Shown in pieces: positions 32,101 to 42,303 of a stretch of DNA of 64,000 nucleotides. Every line of letters starts with the position of its first letter. Positions within the stretch are counted from its first letter, which is position 1. The notes below the pieces were generated by a model. That model did no database searches, was not told the DNA's origin, and saw only the letters and a list, made by a program, of their open reading frames with translations. A program made the position numbers and the translations under genes. This DNA comes from Phytophthora colocasiae (Eukaryota > Oomycota > Peronosporomycetes > Peronosporales > Peronosporaceae): assembly GCA_018806915.1 (NCBI GenBank), contig JAGKQI010000105.1, positions 1,054,001 to 1,118,000 of the forward strand. Reading direction: 5' to 3'.

Positions 32101-35100
32101 TAGAAAACCGTGCGAACACCCAAAGGAACTGTATGCAGATTTTTAAAACCAGAGGGAGTTCAGCTTACTCCTACTTGTATTGGCACCGACAATCGTCTTC
32201 ATATTCATCGCCCTATCGGTTGCGAGTACGTCAACGCATTCAATGACGTGGTGATGGCCTCTATGAAATGCAATCATGACGCTCAGTTCGTTTTAAGCTC
32301 AGGTGCAAAGGATACTGCGGCGTACATTGTGAAGTATTGCTTTAAGAGACAAAATCCCGTTGAGAATCAGGTCGCATTATCACTGGCAGCATTCACAAAG
32401 GCGGCTTCGAAAATGAATTGCCTTCCTGCAGATACGTCGCCTATGGAAAAAGGGTATAAAATGCTTGGGTCGATGCTGTACACATTAACAAATGGCCAAG
32501 AGGTGGCAGCGCCTATGGCGGCGTTGTATCTCCTCAACGAGTCTCCGTTTTGGTTTTCACATCCATTTGTTCGCGTTGATTTGTGGAGACTCCTACAAAA
32601 GTGTAGTGCGTCTGTTGAGATCAGTGTTTCACAGCAAGATATCGGGAATGATTACGCTGGTGATAGCAGAATTCTATCGGACAATTTACTGGACAAGTAT
32701 TGGAAGCGCCAACCCGAACTAGAAAATGTGTCATTTATTGATATATGTGAACGTTACGAACTCAACAAAAAAAGGAAAAGATCACTCCACGCAGTACGAA
32801 CAAACACACTCACGTTTGTCGAATCTAGTTCACCAAAAGTACTTGTGATATGTGGCAAGGAGATTCCTGATATTCATGATGGAGAATTTGACGAATATTA
32901 CTATTTCGCAGTGCTGACGTTATTCAAGCCTCATCGAAATTCAACACTTCTAGGTTCGGCAGAAACCATACTTGCTGCATATCGCGATTTTTTAATTCAC
33001 GGTGCAGACATAACTGTTCAACGATTACAACGTTTTGAATCACAATGGCAAGATTATTATCATGCAGAACGAAAAGAAGAGGATACGACCGAATCGGCGG
33101 AGGCGAAGATATTAAGAACTCGCGTTGCAGCAACTAATTCATGGGTTCCTGACAACTCAAACGATAGCAGACAAACAAACGCTGTAGATGACACAATACC
33201 AGAAGATTTCTTGACTCCGAGTACCATAACGTCACCTGAAACCTCTACACAAAACCTCTGTGACAACGTTGCTGCTGCTATTGGAGTAGTAGCAAATTTG
33301 AAGCCTGTCATTCATGCAATGAGTCAAACGTATCAACCATCAAATGAACGAGTATCGTTAGGACCGGGGTTTAACTTGGATATGTATACGTCGCACTTCG
33401 CAACATTGAATCAAAAACCCTGTGGCCAAGACATCTTCGGGACCGATAAGTTCATTGCTCGATATAGAGAAACTCGAACTCGATTAGAACGCTTTCGCGA
33501 ATGTTTTGAGCCTGTACCGTATCGCTACGACGAAGGTATTCCATGTGATCCAGACTCGCTACCAGACTCCCCTCCTATTGCAAGCGTATCGGCAGCATTT
33601 GGATTGAATTTTTGGCAGCATACTGCTTTCGAAGTCGCGGCTCGTCACCTTCTCTACGCCTACTTCCTGGATATATCGGACGCACTGTCGGAGCAGTTAT
33701 CCTTCTCCAACGACCAAGCGCACGACATACAACTTAAAAGATCAATTAATTGGATACCTGGGTGGAGAGGTTGAACCGGTAAATCCACCGTTGTCGACGC
33801 GCTATTAACATTTGCGCAGAAGTGGGGCGAACCAGTAGTGTTGAGACGTTAGCTTTCACTGGAGTGGCTGCGATAAATATCCATGGGCGAACTATACACA
33901 GTGCGCGAAATTTGAAGCTGAACGGAGCTGAGCCTAACTCAGCTCCTACAATCGAGATGAAATCCAAGTTTAGTCGTGTCGTTCTTGTCATCGTAGACGA
34001 AATATCTATCACAGACCAAGGGCTTCTAGGTGGGATGGATGCTGTTTCACGATCAATGTCAAAGACACCCAATAAGTACATGGGCGGCAAGCATGTGCTA
34101 CTCATTGGTGATTTGCTACAGCTACCGCCGGTTGCAGGATCACCATGTAAGTAGATATACGGCCGAAATACACATTTCCAAAAATGCTAACATTCATGTT
34201 TTGGTGATAGGTTTCCGACCACCCCCTAGAGAAGCAAATCGACAGAGACATGCTGGCTACGCTCTATATGCAGCAATCAACTTTGTACTATTTCTTACAA
34301 AAAATATGCGAGCGCGCCGTGATCCTCTGTACGCTAGAATACTCGACGATTTGCGTTGGGGTCGTCTGACAGATCGGCAATTGGATGTATTAAACTCACG
34401 AGTCCACAAGCCTGAAGATCTTCTAAGCGCGAGGACAAACGACACTCATATACTTTATAAACCGGTTGTCGTTTGCACCAACAAGCTTCGGTGCGCCATC
34501 AATTCCAACATGATCTTTCGTATTGCTCACGCACGCACCATTCCTGTATTCGAATGCTTGGCGATTCCGTGCAGTCGATCGAGGCTCATTGTGGAGCACC
34601 TTTGGAATATCGACGACAATTTTACAGATCGGATCCCTATGAAGTTGTTGTTTTATGTGGGTATGCCTGTGATGGTAACTCACAAGCATCCTGACTTATT
34701 GGGTGCAGACATTATCGCCAATGGGACTGTTGCTACAATTGTAGGAACTTATCCCCCTTTAGATGAAATGCCTGAAATCATTTACGAAGCTGGAAATGTT
34801 GTGATTCACAAGTTGCTACGCCAACCCTCTTTGCTGCTAATTAAACTTCTCGGTGTCACGACTACGCTCGTAGAAGGATTTCCGGGAGGTGTTATTGGCC
34901 TGCCTGCTCTCAAAGGGAGAGTAACCTTGAAAAATATCCCGAATTTGGCTCGATCTTCTATAACTGTGACCCAGTTTGCGCTCGTCCCGGCATTTGCTTG
35001 TACGACAGAGAAGCTACAAGGTCAAACTTGCCACGACGGTGTAGTGGTTACTCCTCTCGATAATCGACAATCAGTCCCTCTCAGACCTTGTATGTGGCGC

Positions 35101-35292
35101 TTTCGGGGTCGGTTATTTTGGTCGGACTTTGGCTCACCCAGTCAATTTCGATCCTACCTCGGCAAGTTTGTCCCAAATCAAGAAACAGTCAATGAAATGC
35201 AACGGCTAACGAGCCTCGTTAGTGTACCCCCGTATGCATCACCGGAGGAACGTATTTCTTTTGATCGTTGGAAATCTACACAGCACATATAG
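29168..35292 (+). pseudogene. Helitron replicase-helicase (RepHel), degenerate
   Basis: An N-terminal frame (29168-29725) has a Cys pair (RPCCICELDY) and splices (63-nt intron) to 29789. The frame shifts near 29960, after which GYICNSCED begins the Helitron N-terminal region. The Helitron_like_N/Rep core holds the HUH motif GDLHAHFAVW (about 31555). Across an intron 32038-32103, the tyrosine motif AYIVKYCFK (about 32313) follows. The Pif1-like helicase starts near 33775 with TGKST, but the Rep frame stops at a TGA directly before it and shifts again near 33830. VIVDEIS, GDLLQLPPV (34110) and PAFACTTEKLQGQT (about 34990) are motifs II, III and VI. A 66-nt intron-like gap precedes 34210. At least three frame breaks mean no full protein is made now. 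No endonuclease domain seen. Confidence 0.85.
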
Positions 35293-35833
35293 TATTTTAA
35301 CGGCTACGACTTTGGTTTTCGCGATGACTCATATCATAACTTCGAGGAACACCGACGTGCTGTTCTAAGGAGAGTGTGTAAGGTCATACAAGGCTGTAAA
35401 GCATGTTTGTTTGTGTACACTGAATACCAATAATTACTCTTTTCTTCACGAAATTAGTATACTTATAGCACATGTAGCTATTTGCTTTAAGACAGACATC
35501 TAGCAGACCAATGTTTGTGGCATATAAATGACGTCGCCACAACTCCCTTCGGTGCAAGATTAAAGATAAACCTACTTTCAAATGCTGTGCAGAATTTAAA
35601 AGTACAGTGTTTAAGAGGTCATGTATTTGTGTTAAGCTTACTAACCATACACTCCTGGAATCGATAGGAGCACTTTTCGCGATTATTCTGTTTGGACTCT
35701 TTCTGGCAGGACTAAAACGTCTTGGTATTCTTGTAGCATTTGTCGGAAAGTCTTGGAGTCTTGAGTTTGTTTTCTGGCGTTGAAACCCAGTTCGGGAGGC
35801 AATCCCGTTCCGATGGCGAAATTTCATCTCCAG
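35293..35833. other. 3' flank of RepHel, nothing recognised
   Basis: AT-rich sequence. A minus-strand frame (35384-35827) is open but lacks motifs and overlaps the end of the small minus-strand frame upstream in another phase. Confidence 0.4.
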
Positions 35834-36079
35834 CTAGTACTTCTTCAGTAGACCTGATAGTTCTTTTGACTTGATAATTGCTGCAACGGCTTTGTTTGCC
35901 GTTGTATGACTTGATATCCATACTGTTGATACTACCTCTTGTAATGCTTTTCTTGCTGCCGAGTTTTCCTTGAGTGCTTTCAGCACATGCTTAGCACCTT
36001 GTAGTCTTAACTGGACTGTCGTCAAAAGTTCCTGCTGCTTCAGTTGATACAATCCTCTCTTGACGAGCTTCCACGCCAT
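35834..36079 (-). CDS. hypothetical 81-aa helical protein
   Basis: MAWKLVKRGLYQLKQQELL opens a Lys/Gln/Leu/Ala-rich protein that should be almost all helix, ending SKELSGLLKKY. It lies inside the Helitron between RepHel and the SANT-like gene, on the opposite strand. Family not recognised. It may be the first exon of a longer frame, since polar sequence continues in other phases to about 35640. Confidence 0.3.
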   Translation of the reverse strand: MAWKLVKRGLYQLKQQELLTTVQLRLQGAKHVLKALKENSAARKALQEVVSTVWISSHTTANKAVAAIIKSKELSGLLKKY

Positions 36080-36301
36080 TACGGCTTCTGTTGTCGGCTG
36101 CCGTTCTGGGGAGAAACCTCATCCAGCATAATGATCCATGTCAGAATTTAGTACAGTTTTATTACTCCGCAAATGAAGATCGATGCGACTGTTCACGTGG
36201 GTTCATTCTTCGTTTCGCGCCCGAGAAAGCAAAGGTAAGTGATATCCCACGATGTACTAACATCTAGCGTCTTTAAGCTCACACAAATGTTATATGTGCA
36301 G

Positions 36302-37113
36302 ATGGTGAGGTGTCCATCCCGGAAGCATTACACTGTGCATGAATTAGTTCTTCTTCTTGCAATTTTGGAGGAGAGATTGCCTATTTACCCATCCGAGTGG
36401 GCAAATGTCGCTATGGAGTTCACATCTCGAAGCGGAGAAACATGGGTCAGCCGAACGACTGCTAGTTTGCGCTCCAAGTTCTCGACACTTTGTTCCTCCC
36501 GACCATGTGCAAAATTTCCTGCAATGCGTGTACGTGCAAAAATCGTAAAGTCCCAAATTGAGGGTCGGTACAGTTCCATGCTGCGTCGAGCCCAGATCTT
36601 ACGACAAGATCACCAGTACAAACCTCCCACCTCATCTGATTCCAAAGGTCCAAGCAAATGTTGCGACGCATGCAGTAGCGGTATTCCGCCCAAGACCACA
36701 CGCCGCCCTACTGTAGTTTAACCTGCAGCGCCCGATCATCGATCCTCAAGATTTCGACAATTGTCTTGCCTCCTGCACAACCGTCCCAAATTACCCCTGT
36801 GGAAGGCAGTTCCAGAGTGTTCCATCTATCACGGACCAATAATGAGCAGGTCAACACATTCACAGGTCCTATGCAAGCTGTGGGTCATACTGGTTACCGC
36901 CGATTTGAGCCTCCCGGAACCAGCAATCTGCCCTATATTATCGACATATTTCGCCAAATTGCAGATCTGCAAGTCAGAGCACAACGTGATTTTGATCGCC
37001 AATGCCTCGCACGAGATGAATATGACAGGTTACAGCAGCAATGCACTCTACAGTACCAGCAACAAACGATGTCACTCCTCGCAACGTTGGTAAAGTCAAG
37101 CCAGGCCAAATGA
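36302..37113 (+). CDS. SANT/Myb-like (DUF6818-type) DNA-binding protein, frame-broken
   Basis: An upstream intron, 36235-36301, has a textbook donor (GTAAGT), a TACTAAC branch site and a GTGCAG acceptor, so coding probably starts at the ATG that opens exon 2 (MVRCPSRKHYTVHELVLLLA). The first 70 residues form a tri-helical SANT-like domain (LLLAILEERLPIYPSEWANV, WVSRTTASLRSKFSTL). The frame stops at 36721; the expected C-terminal coil (FRQIADLQVRAQRDFDRQCL) continues in another frame to 37113. A one-base shift or an unseen intron in 36670-36766 would join them. Such domains occur in oomycete gene families and in transposon proteins. It could be Helitron cargo or an accessory protein. Confidence 0.5.
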
Positions 37114-37253
37114 TGGCAATTCTTACCGTAGTGAAAGATCTAGTGACAGACAACAAAGTAATTCATGTACTCCCTTTAAATCGTCTGAACGGTTCCCAGC
37201 TACTGCAATACTTTTGAGGCTGAGAGACCCTCGCGCGCACAGAAGCGCGCTAC

Positions 37254-37550
37254 TGTTGAAGAAGGAACATTTGCACCCATGGAAAAAATGCAATATTTCT
37301 TCAAGCTCGTAGGATTTCATTTCTGGCTTCATTCCCACTAAAAGCTCTACATCGTTGCAAGAAGAAGAAGAAGAAGAAGAAGAAAAAGAAGAAGAAGAAG
37401 AAACATCATTCGTATCTCCTTGTCATAGATAGCTAGCTCTCTCCGTGCCAGAGATATCCATCCATCTTGAAGCACTGCGTTTCCTAGAAAAGCACTATTT
37501 CCAACAAAAAAGCAAAACGAAGAAGAAAAGAACAGACAAGCAGAAGCGTG
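37254..37550 (+). repeat. right half of invertible segment copy 5
   Basis: It continues the orientation-A segment from TGAAGAAGGAACATTTGCAC to AGCGTG, followed by TCGCGA and about 15 bp of Y before homology ends, so this is also the right edge of the tandem array. It contains an expanded GAA microsatellite (about 37360-37401). Confidence 0.8.
37360..37401 (+). repeat. GAA microsatellite
   Basis: About 13 GAA/AAG units, interrupted once by AAAAAG, expanded relative to the same place in segment copy 1 (about 15475-15510). Confidence 0.85.
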
Positions 37551-37768
37551 TCGCGATTGCTTTTTATCAGGAGAACCCGAGGGCATGCGTGCATCTACAT
37601 GTACTACCGTACTAGTACCGACACCTTTGTGGCTAATTGTCCGTACTTATTTGGATCATACTTACTTCAACATATAATGTCTTGAAATGACTACGTTATT
37701 ACAAATCGGGTATTTGCTATCTCGCTCTTGGTAGTTGCTTTGGCTGGTGAAGCCTTGAGGAGCGTTAA
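37551..37768. other. upstream region of the Gln-rich gene
   Basis: No gene. It must contain the promoter of the following gene; no core element recognised. Confidence 0.4.
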
Positions 37769-40111
37769 ATGGACCCGGCGTGGGGCACGACGCTGTCCGA
37801 CGAGGAGACAGCGCACGCACTGTGTGCCTTCCAGCACACGCAACCGCCAATGATTCAGCACCGCCATCAGCCGCGTAATAAGAGCCGGGAGATGCCGCAA
37901 TCCACGCCTGCTAACGGATTGCCAACGTTCGGGTACTTGGCCAATGGCACGCACCACGCGACACCTATGGCTATTGAACGTAATGAAGCAGCGTCATTAC
38001 TTGTGGAGATGCATGCGCCGTCGACATTAAGCGGCGAATGGCAAAGGCAGCACCAAGTGGCGATTCAGGAGCAGCTAGAGCGGGAAAAACGTCAACTGGA
38101 GACGCAGGCGAAGCAGCAACAGCAACGGGATATGCACTTGCAGCTGCAGCAGCTACAGGCGCAGCTTCACGAACAGGCTCAGACACAGCAGATACAGATC
38201 CGGCAGCAGGTTGAGAGGATACAGCACGGCCGTTACTTGTCTGCGGCAAGCGGATTTACCCAGGCGAACGTGGCTGCGTCAGATACATTTCAGGGTGGAG
38301 GTAGTGACAGGAACAGCTTTGGAGCGCAACAGATTCAGCAGGCTGGTCAGTATTACGATGCGAATTTTGGACGCAGCCAGCAACGGGTGAATAGGCAAAC
38401 TGCAACGCCAGTATCGCTCAAATCCGATTACAGGGGACGTTTACCGGTGAGCAGAAGCGAAGCGATGTTTGCTCCGCAGTTCGTACCTCCATCACGAAAT
38501 ATTGACAAAATCCCGACAACCGCACCCCATCAGTGGGGAAGTCGTGAGCTGATGCCGCTGTCAGGAGCTCAGGCAAACACGTCATCGGCTTTCCAGAGGT
38601 GGACTACCCAACGGTTTCTTGCCCAACATCCTCAGCCGTATCACCCTGTCGAGATTACTGAGCGCAGTCGCCAAGAAACAGGCATACTGCAAAATTCCAG
38701 CAGGAAGAACCCCGATGAAACCTTCTTGAACGGGATAATGAAGCATTTTCCCACTTCAGCTGGCTCACCGACCTCCTCGACGATGGCTTCTTACGGTTCG
38801 GGTGCTGGGTATGCTGCTTCCCACAATACCAAAAGTGTGTTCGACTCAATCGCGGCTCAAAGTCAAATTCCGACACAGATGCACAGGCAAATGGACACAC
38901 ATTCAAGACCTCCAATTCCGCCCACTGGAGCTGCAGTCGTCCCTGGCGTTGCGTTGGCACCTCAATCTTCGCGCCTTCTGACAATGCGAGACATTCTCAA
39001 TTGGGACGATACGCCCAGGGTGGACTTGCCAAGAAATCAGCAACGAGGAGGGAAGCAGAAGCGAGCCCCATCCAAACGCAAGACACCAAGGAAAAAGACC
39101 ACAGCTAAGCGTCAGAGAACCCCCCAGCAGCAAAACGAGCAGAGGTCTCAACCACCACCACCCAGAAGGAGTGCAGGAGATGTTCAAGCGCAGCAAGGCC
39201 TAAGTCCAGCACCTGGTGCGATTGCTGGACCAGTAGTAAAGATGCCCACGCCTATGTATCGAGCATGTATGGAGTCTCGCGCCGCTCGGGCGCAGGAACA
39301 GTCAGATAACCAGCACAAGGTACCAGCACCAACCTCAGTGATTCCACCTCCAGAATCACGGCTAGCAACTACTGCCACCCACGCGGTAGCCATTACAAGC
39401 AATGACCAGGACGGCTCTGCTGCGGATAAACCGAAGCCAGTCAAAAGGAAGAAGATTTCTGCAGGTTATCAAGCCGGCAGTGCTAGTACGCCACTAGTTC
39501 CAGCACAGCCTTTGGAGCCGGAGCTCTCTGCATCATCAAAAGTTGCTCGACCAGTTGCGTCGTCGGTGCCAGCACTTGCCGTGCCCCGCGTGGAGAACAG
39601 GACAGTGGTAATATTCTGTAAGCGAGACTTTATGCGCTACCAAGCTGCAAAGATCTGGCGCAAGTACCAAGAGCAGCTCAAGAGGCACGAGGAGTGGCGC
39701 GAAGTTCGCGTGGCCGGGAAGCGTACGCGGTATTTAAACTCTCGCTATGACGACGAGATCCAAAGAACACACAAAAAGACCCACACAAGATCCGGAAAGC
39801 CTCGAAGGAAAACACCGCAGGTGGCTCGCGGACACAAGACACTGATATCAGCACCAGACTCGACTCCGGGGAATTCTATGGAATCACCTTCTACGTTAAT
39901 AGGCGATGAGGGTGATAGCAAGAGCGGAGGAATCGAGCCGACAGTTAGTACCATGATGGCTGAGGTCGCCACGAGGGGTAATACTGAGACCACCAACACG
40001 GGACTTGAAAGCCTCGTCTCGACTGTTGTTGATGAATCACTCAAGGAAACCACTACTCCCTCCATTACGGAATCGTTCTCTAATTGCGCTATCGATTTGC
40101 CAACTTCCTAA
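37769..40111 (+). CDS. large Gln-rich protein, probably nuclear
   Basis: 780 aa in a single exon. Residues about 85-155 are a Gln-rich coiled coil (QEQLEREKRQLETQAKQQQQ, QLQQLQAQLHEQAQTQQIQI). The middle is low-complexity with many Gln, Ser and Pro. A strongly basic block (KQKRAPSKRKTPRKKTTAKR, about residues 430-450) is a likely nuclear localisation signal. Near residue 610-650 is a better-structured stretch (VVIFCKRDFMRYQAAKIWRK, QLKRHEEWREVRVAGKRTRY) that may bind nucleic acid or a partner. The tail is Ser/Thr/Glu-rich. Composition suggests a transcriptional co-regulator, but no catalytic or named domain is visible. The start is the first ATG after several stops. It converges with the V-ATPase gene at 127 bp. 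Confidence 0.75.
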   Translation: MDPAWGTTLSDEETAHALCAFQHTQPPMIQHRHQPRNKSREMPQSTPANGLPTFGYLANGTHHATPMAIERNEAASLLVEMHAPSTLSGEWQRQHQVAIQEQLEREKRQLETQAKQQQQRDMHLQLQQLQAQLHEQAQTQQIQIRQQVERIQHGRYLSAASGFTQANVAASDTFQGGGSDRNSFGAQQIQQAGQYYDANFGRSQQRVNRQTATPVSLKSDYRGRLPVSRSEAMFAPQFVPPSRNIDKIPTTAPHQWGSRELMPLSGAQANTSSAFQRWTTQRFLAQHPQPYHPVEITERSRQETGILQNSSRKNPDETFLNGIMKHFPTSAGSPTSSTMASYGSGAGYAASHNTKSVFDSIAAQSQIPTQMHRQMDTHSRPPIPPTGAAVVPGVALAPQSSRLLTMRDILNWDDTPRVDLPRNQQRGGKQKRAPSKRKTPRKKTTAKRQRTPQQQNEQRSQPPPPRRSAGDVQAQQGLSPAPGAIAGPVVKMPTPMYRACMESRAARAQEQSDNQHKVPAPTSVIPPPESRLATTATHAVAITSNDQDGSAADKPKPVKRKKISAGYQAGSASTPLVPAQPLEPELSASSKVARPVASSVPALAVPRVENRTVVIFCKRDFMRYQAAKIWRKYQEQLKRHEEWREVRVAGKRTRYLNSRYDDEIQRTHKKTHTRSGKPRRKTPQVARGHKTLISAPDSTPGNSMESPSTLIGDEGDSKSGGIEPTVSTMMAEVATRGNTETTNTGLESLVSTVVDESLKETTTPSITESFSNCAIDLPTS

Positions 40112-40238
40112 AACGAATACAAGACGATCAAGGTGTTTGGATAAATGCTACGTATTCAAATTTAAAACGGTGGACCACCGTCAACTATGCGTTGTTGTTC
40201 TCATCTGATGCCAGTGTGTGTGTCAGTTGCAGACACAC

Positions 40239-41991
40239 TTAGTGTTTGCTGGAGCCCTTGCCACGCCACGGCGCGCTATCGCTGAAGATCGGGATGAAGT
40301 TGTTGATGGCGTCGCGCTGGTTTTGCACGATGCATTCGCAGATCCACACCAAGTTGCGTACTTCCTGCTCTTTCAGCTTCACGTACGCGTAGAAGCACGC
40401 TGTAGGGAACCAAACAAGCTGTTAACTCAAAGAATCACCCTCACAGTGCTTAACGATGTCACCTACCAAAGTGCATTTGACTCTGGAACGCCAACTCCGC
40501 CATCTGCACATCACGCTCGTAGAATGCGTCGTCAATGGACTTGCTGTCCACGCCCTCGCCTTGGTGCACCTCCCAGATCTTGCGGTACACAGGAAACGCG
40601 TCTAGTGCCGACTTAAGTGCCGACTCCTCGCCAGCTTCCGCCAGTAGAGCTGTCGCGTCAGGGTATAAGGCACCGATAGACGGGTACAGCGGTTTACGGT
40701 CCGAAATACGCATCGCGGGCTAGAACAACCAGCACAAGTAATCACGTCAGCTTGTTCTTAACCATGCAGCACCACACCTTTGCGTACTTCATTCAAAGGC
40801 GTGCCGAATGAGTTCAATGTAATGTTAATGGCAATGCGATCGGCGCGCGCCTCGAGGATTTCTCCCATGATGACCGCCGTGTCACCTCCAATTTCCTGCA
40901 CAGGCAGAAACCAAAATCGTTCAATACGTACTCGACATAATTTATTGCAGCACAGCAGCCAATAGTTCACCTGGCAGAAGTTGTAGAAGTCTTCGAGCCA
41001 CAACTTTAGCATGCTGTTCTTAATCAGTTCCATCTGGACCTCCTCCAGGACGTTGCGTACGTCCGAGGTGCCTTCCATACGATCACCACCAGCGCTTTCC
41101 TCCAGGAACTGGCTGAAATAAGTTCCTGATCGCCCACACCTTGGTCAGACTTCAAAAATGAGAGGAACATGCTACAGGGTATATCACGTACCAATGGGCG
41201 TATCGATCAGCACGGTTTCGTACAGGTCCGAGTAGCCCTTGGCGTTAGGCTCGAACGTGCAGATGCTGCGCATGATAGACTCATCGAACTTCCCAAGTGG
41301 ATGGAGCTAGCGCAAGCACAACAGACTTTGTTAAGGCAGATATCCTAGAACACTTTAAGGATTCTACCGCCCCCACCTGTCCGATGAGCTCGTTCACGTC
41401 ACGTCCATTAAGAGTTCCCTTGAGAAGGAGGATCACGTTGTCGATCATGTACTCATACCTAGAGCAACCACCTGTTAATAGGCGCCCGTCAACACTATTC
41501 AGCACTCCATTGCACGCACGTGATGAAATCCAAGAACTGGCCCAAGGGCTCCATGGCCTGTGCGCGTAGGAAGTTGAACTCCTCCACGAGCTTATTGGTT
41601 GTTCCGCCCTGAATTAAGCCCGGCGAGATAGTGCCTGATGACTGCAGCAATAATAAAACAGAACAGTAAAGCAACCTATACACTTGGTCGCCTTCTTTTC
41701 TCACACGTAGACGCACCTCGTCCGCCAGGAACTGGTCATAGTCCGTCTCCTGCAGGTTCAGCTTCACATCTACACGCCACAGTATAGCGAAGGTCAGTAC
41801 CAAAGCGAGGGGGAAACGTTTTCTACTACTACTTGTATGTTGATTGTCTTTGTACCTTCGAGGCTCTCGCACTGTGTGAGATGATGATAGTCTACGTCAT
41901 CCAGGAAGCCCGAGCGGAAGCCACGCACCAGACCCTCCACGTAGCCATGTTGGATGTTAAAAGTCGAGATGTCCCCTGCAGCCACCACCAT
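40239..41991 (-). CDS. ATP6V0D: V-type ATPase subunit d (V0 sector)
   Basis: Nine exons on the minus strand: 41991-41856, 41769-41717, 41641-41520, 41458-41377, 41306-41192, 41125-40971, 40895-40788, 40719-40467 and 40399-40239. All GT-AG, introns 61-86 nt, all phases fit, 394 aa. Subunit d links the central stalk to the membrane c-ring of the proton pump that acidifies vacuoles and endosomes. Diagnostic stretches in order: [79 protein letters not shown], then [20 protein letters not shown] and a C-terminal NNFIPIF. The fungal homologue is VMA6. Length is about 40 residues above animal d. Divergent from the leucyl-tRNA synthetase gene. Confidence 0.93.
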
Positions 41992-42303
41992 TTTATTTTA
42001 TCTGTCTGCTAATATAACGTCTCTTTACTAGAGATCCTCTGTCGTGTGCAGCGATATGGACCGCGGCCAGAAAACCGAGGGAAACTTCCTTTGTTGATGT
42101 CGCGCGAATGTTACTTGTGGCAACATTCATTTTTCATATCTCCTTGACAGGGATATGCAGTTTTAACTTCTTTACTGTACTCGCTGTTTGCCTTGCTTTT
42201 GTAAAGAACCCTCTCTAATATATCTCTGGATTGATTTAGCAAATTCTCCAGGTTTTTTACTATTCAATAATTCATATCTCTGTGTGGCTCAAGTGTATCA
42301 AAG
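41992..42303. promoter_or_regulatory. divergent promoter region with an initiator-like site
   Basis: 312 bp between the start codons of the V-ATPase d gene (minus) and the leucyl-tRNA synthetase gene (plus). At 42127-42140, TCATTTTTCATATC closely fits the oomycete initiator consensus TCATTYYNCAWTTT on the plus strand, about 165 bp before the synthetase ATG. No equivalent was found for the minus strand. Confidence 0.4.

Larger units (their letters stand above)
23550..37253 (+). mobile_element. 13.7-kb Helitron, probably Helentron/Helitron2 type, with gene fragments
   Basis: It interrupts segment copy 5 at GCATG(T^T)GAAG; the uninterrupted site occurs four times nearby. The left end is TCTCTCAGCCT, part of a 9-bp-stem hairpin (23551-23573). 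The same 11 bp recur inverted at 37217-37227 (AGGCTGAGAGA), about 26 nt inside the right end, and a GCGCGC-ACAGAA-GCGCGC hairpin (37233-37250) follows. A terminal repeat on the left, its inverted partner set back on the right, a 3' stem-loop and insertion between two T residues are features reported for Helentron/Helitron2 elements. The cargo includes Rep/helicase coding sequence on the same strand plus kelch and SET gene remnants. Exact ends are uncertain by a few bases because TGTT occurs on both sides. It could be a composite of several insertions. Confidence 0.6.

Noticed and set aside
34030..34209. N-terminal 60 codons of the frame beginning MGWMLFHDQC
   Set aside because: The conserved helicase motif GDLLQLPPV is in another frame here; this frame becomes the true one only after the intron-like gap ending about 34209.
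37233..37250. GCGCGC hairpin as a transcription terminator
   Set aside because: No T-run follows and it lies at the end of the mobile element, which explains it better.
40459..40713. Separate 84-aa protein starting [12 protein letters not shown]
   Set aside because: It is exon 8 of V-ATPase subunit d; splice sites on both sides join it in phase.
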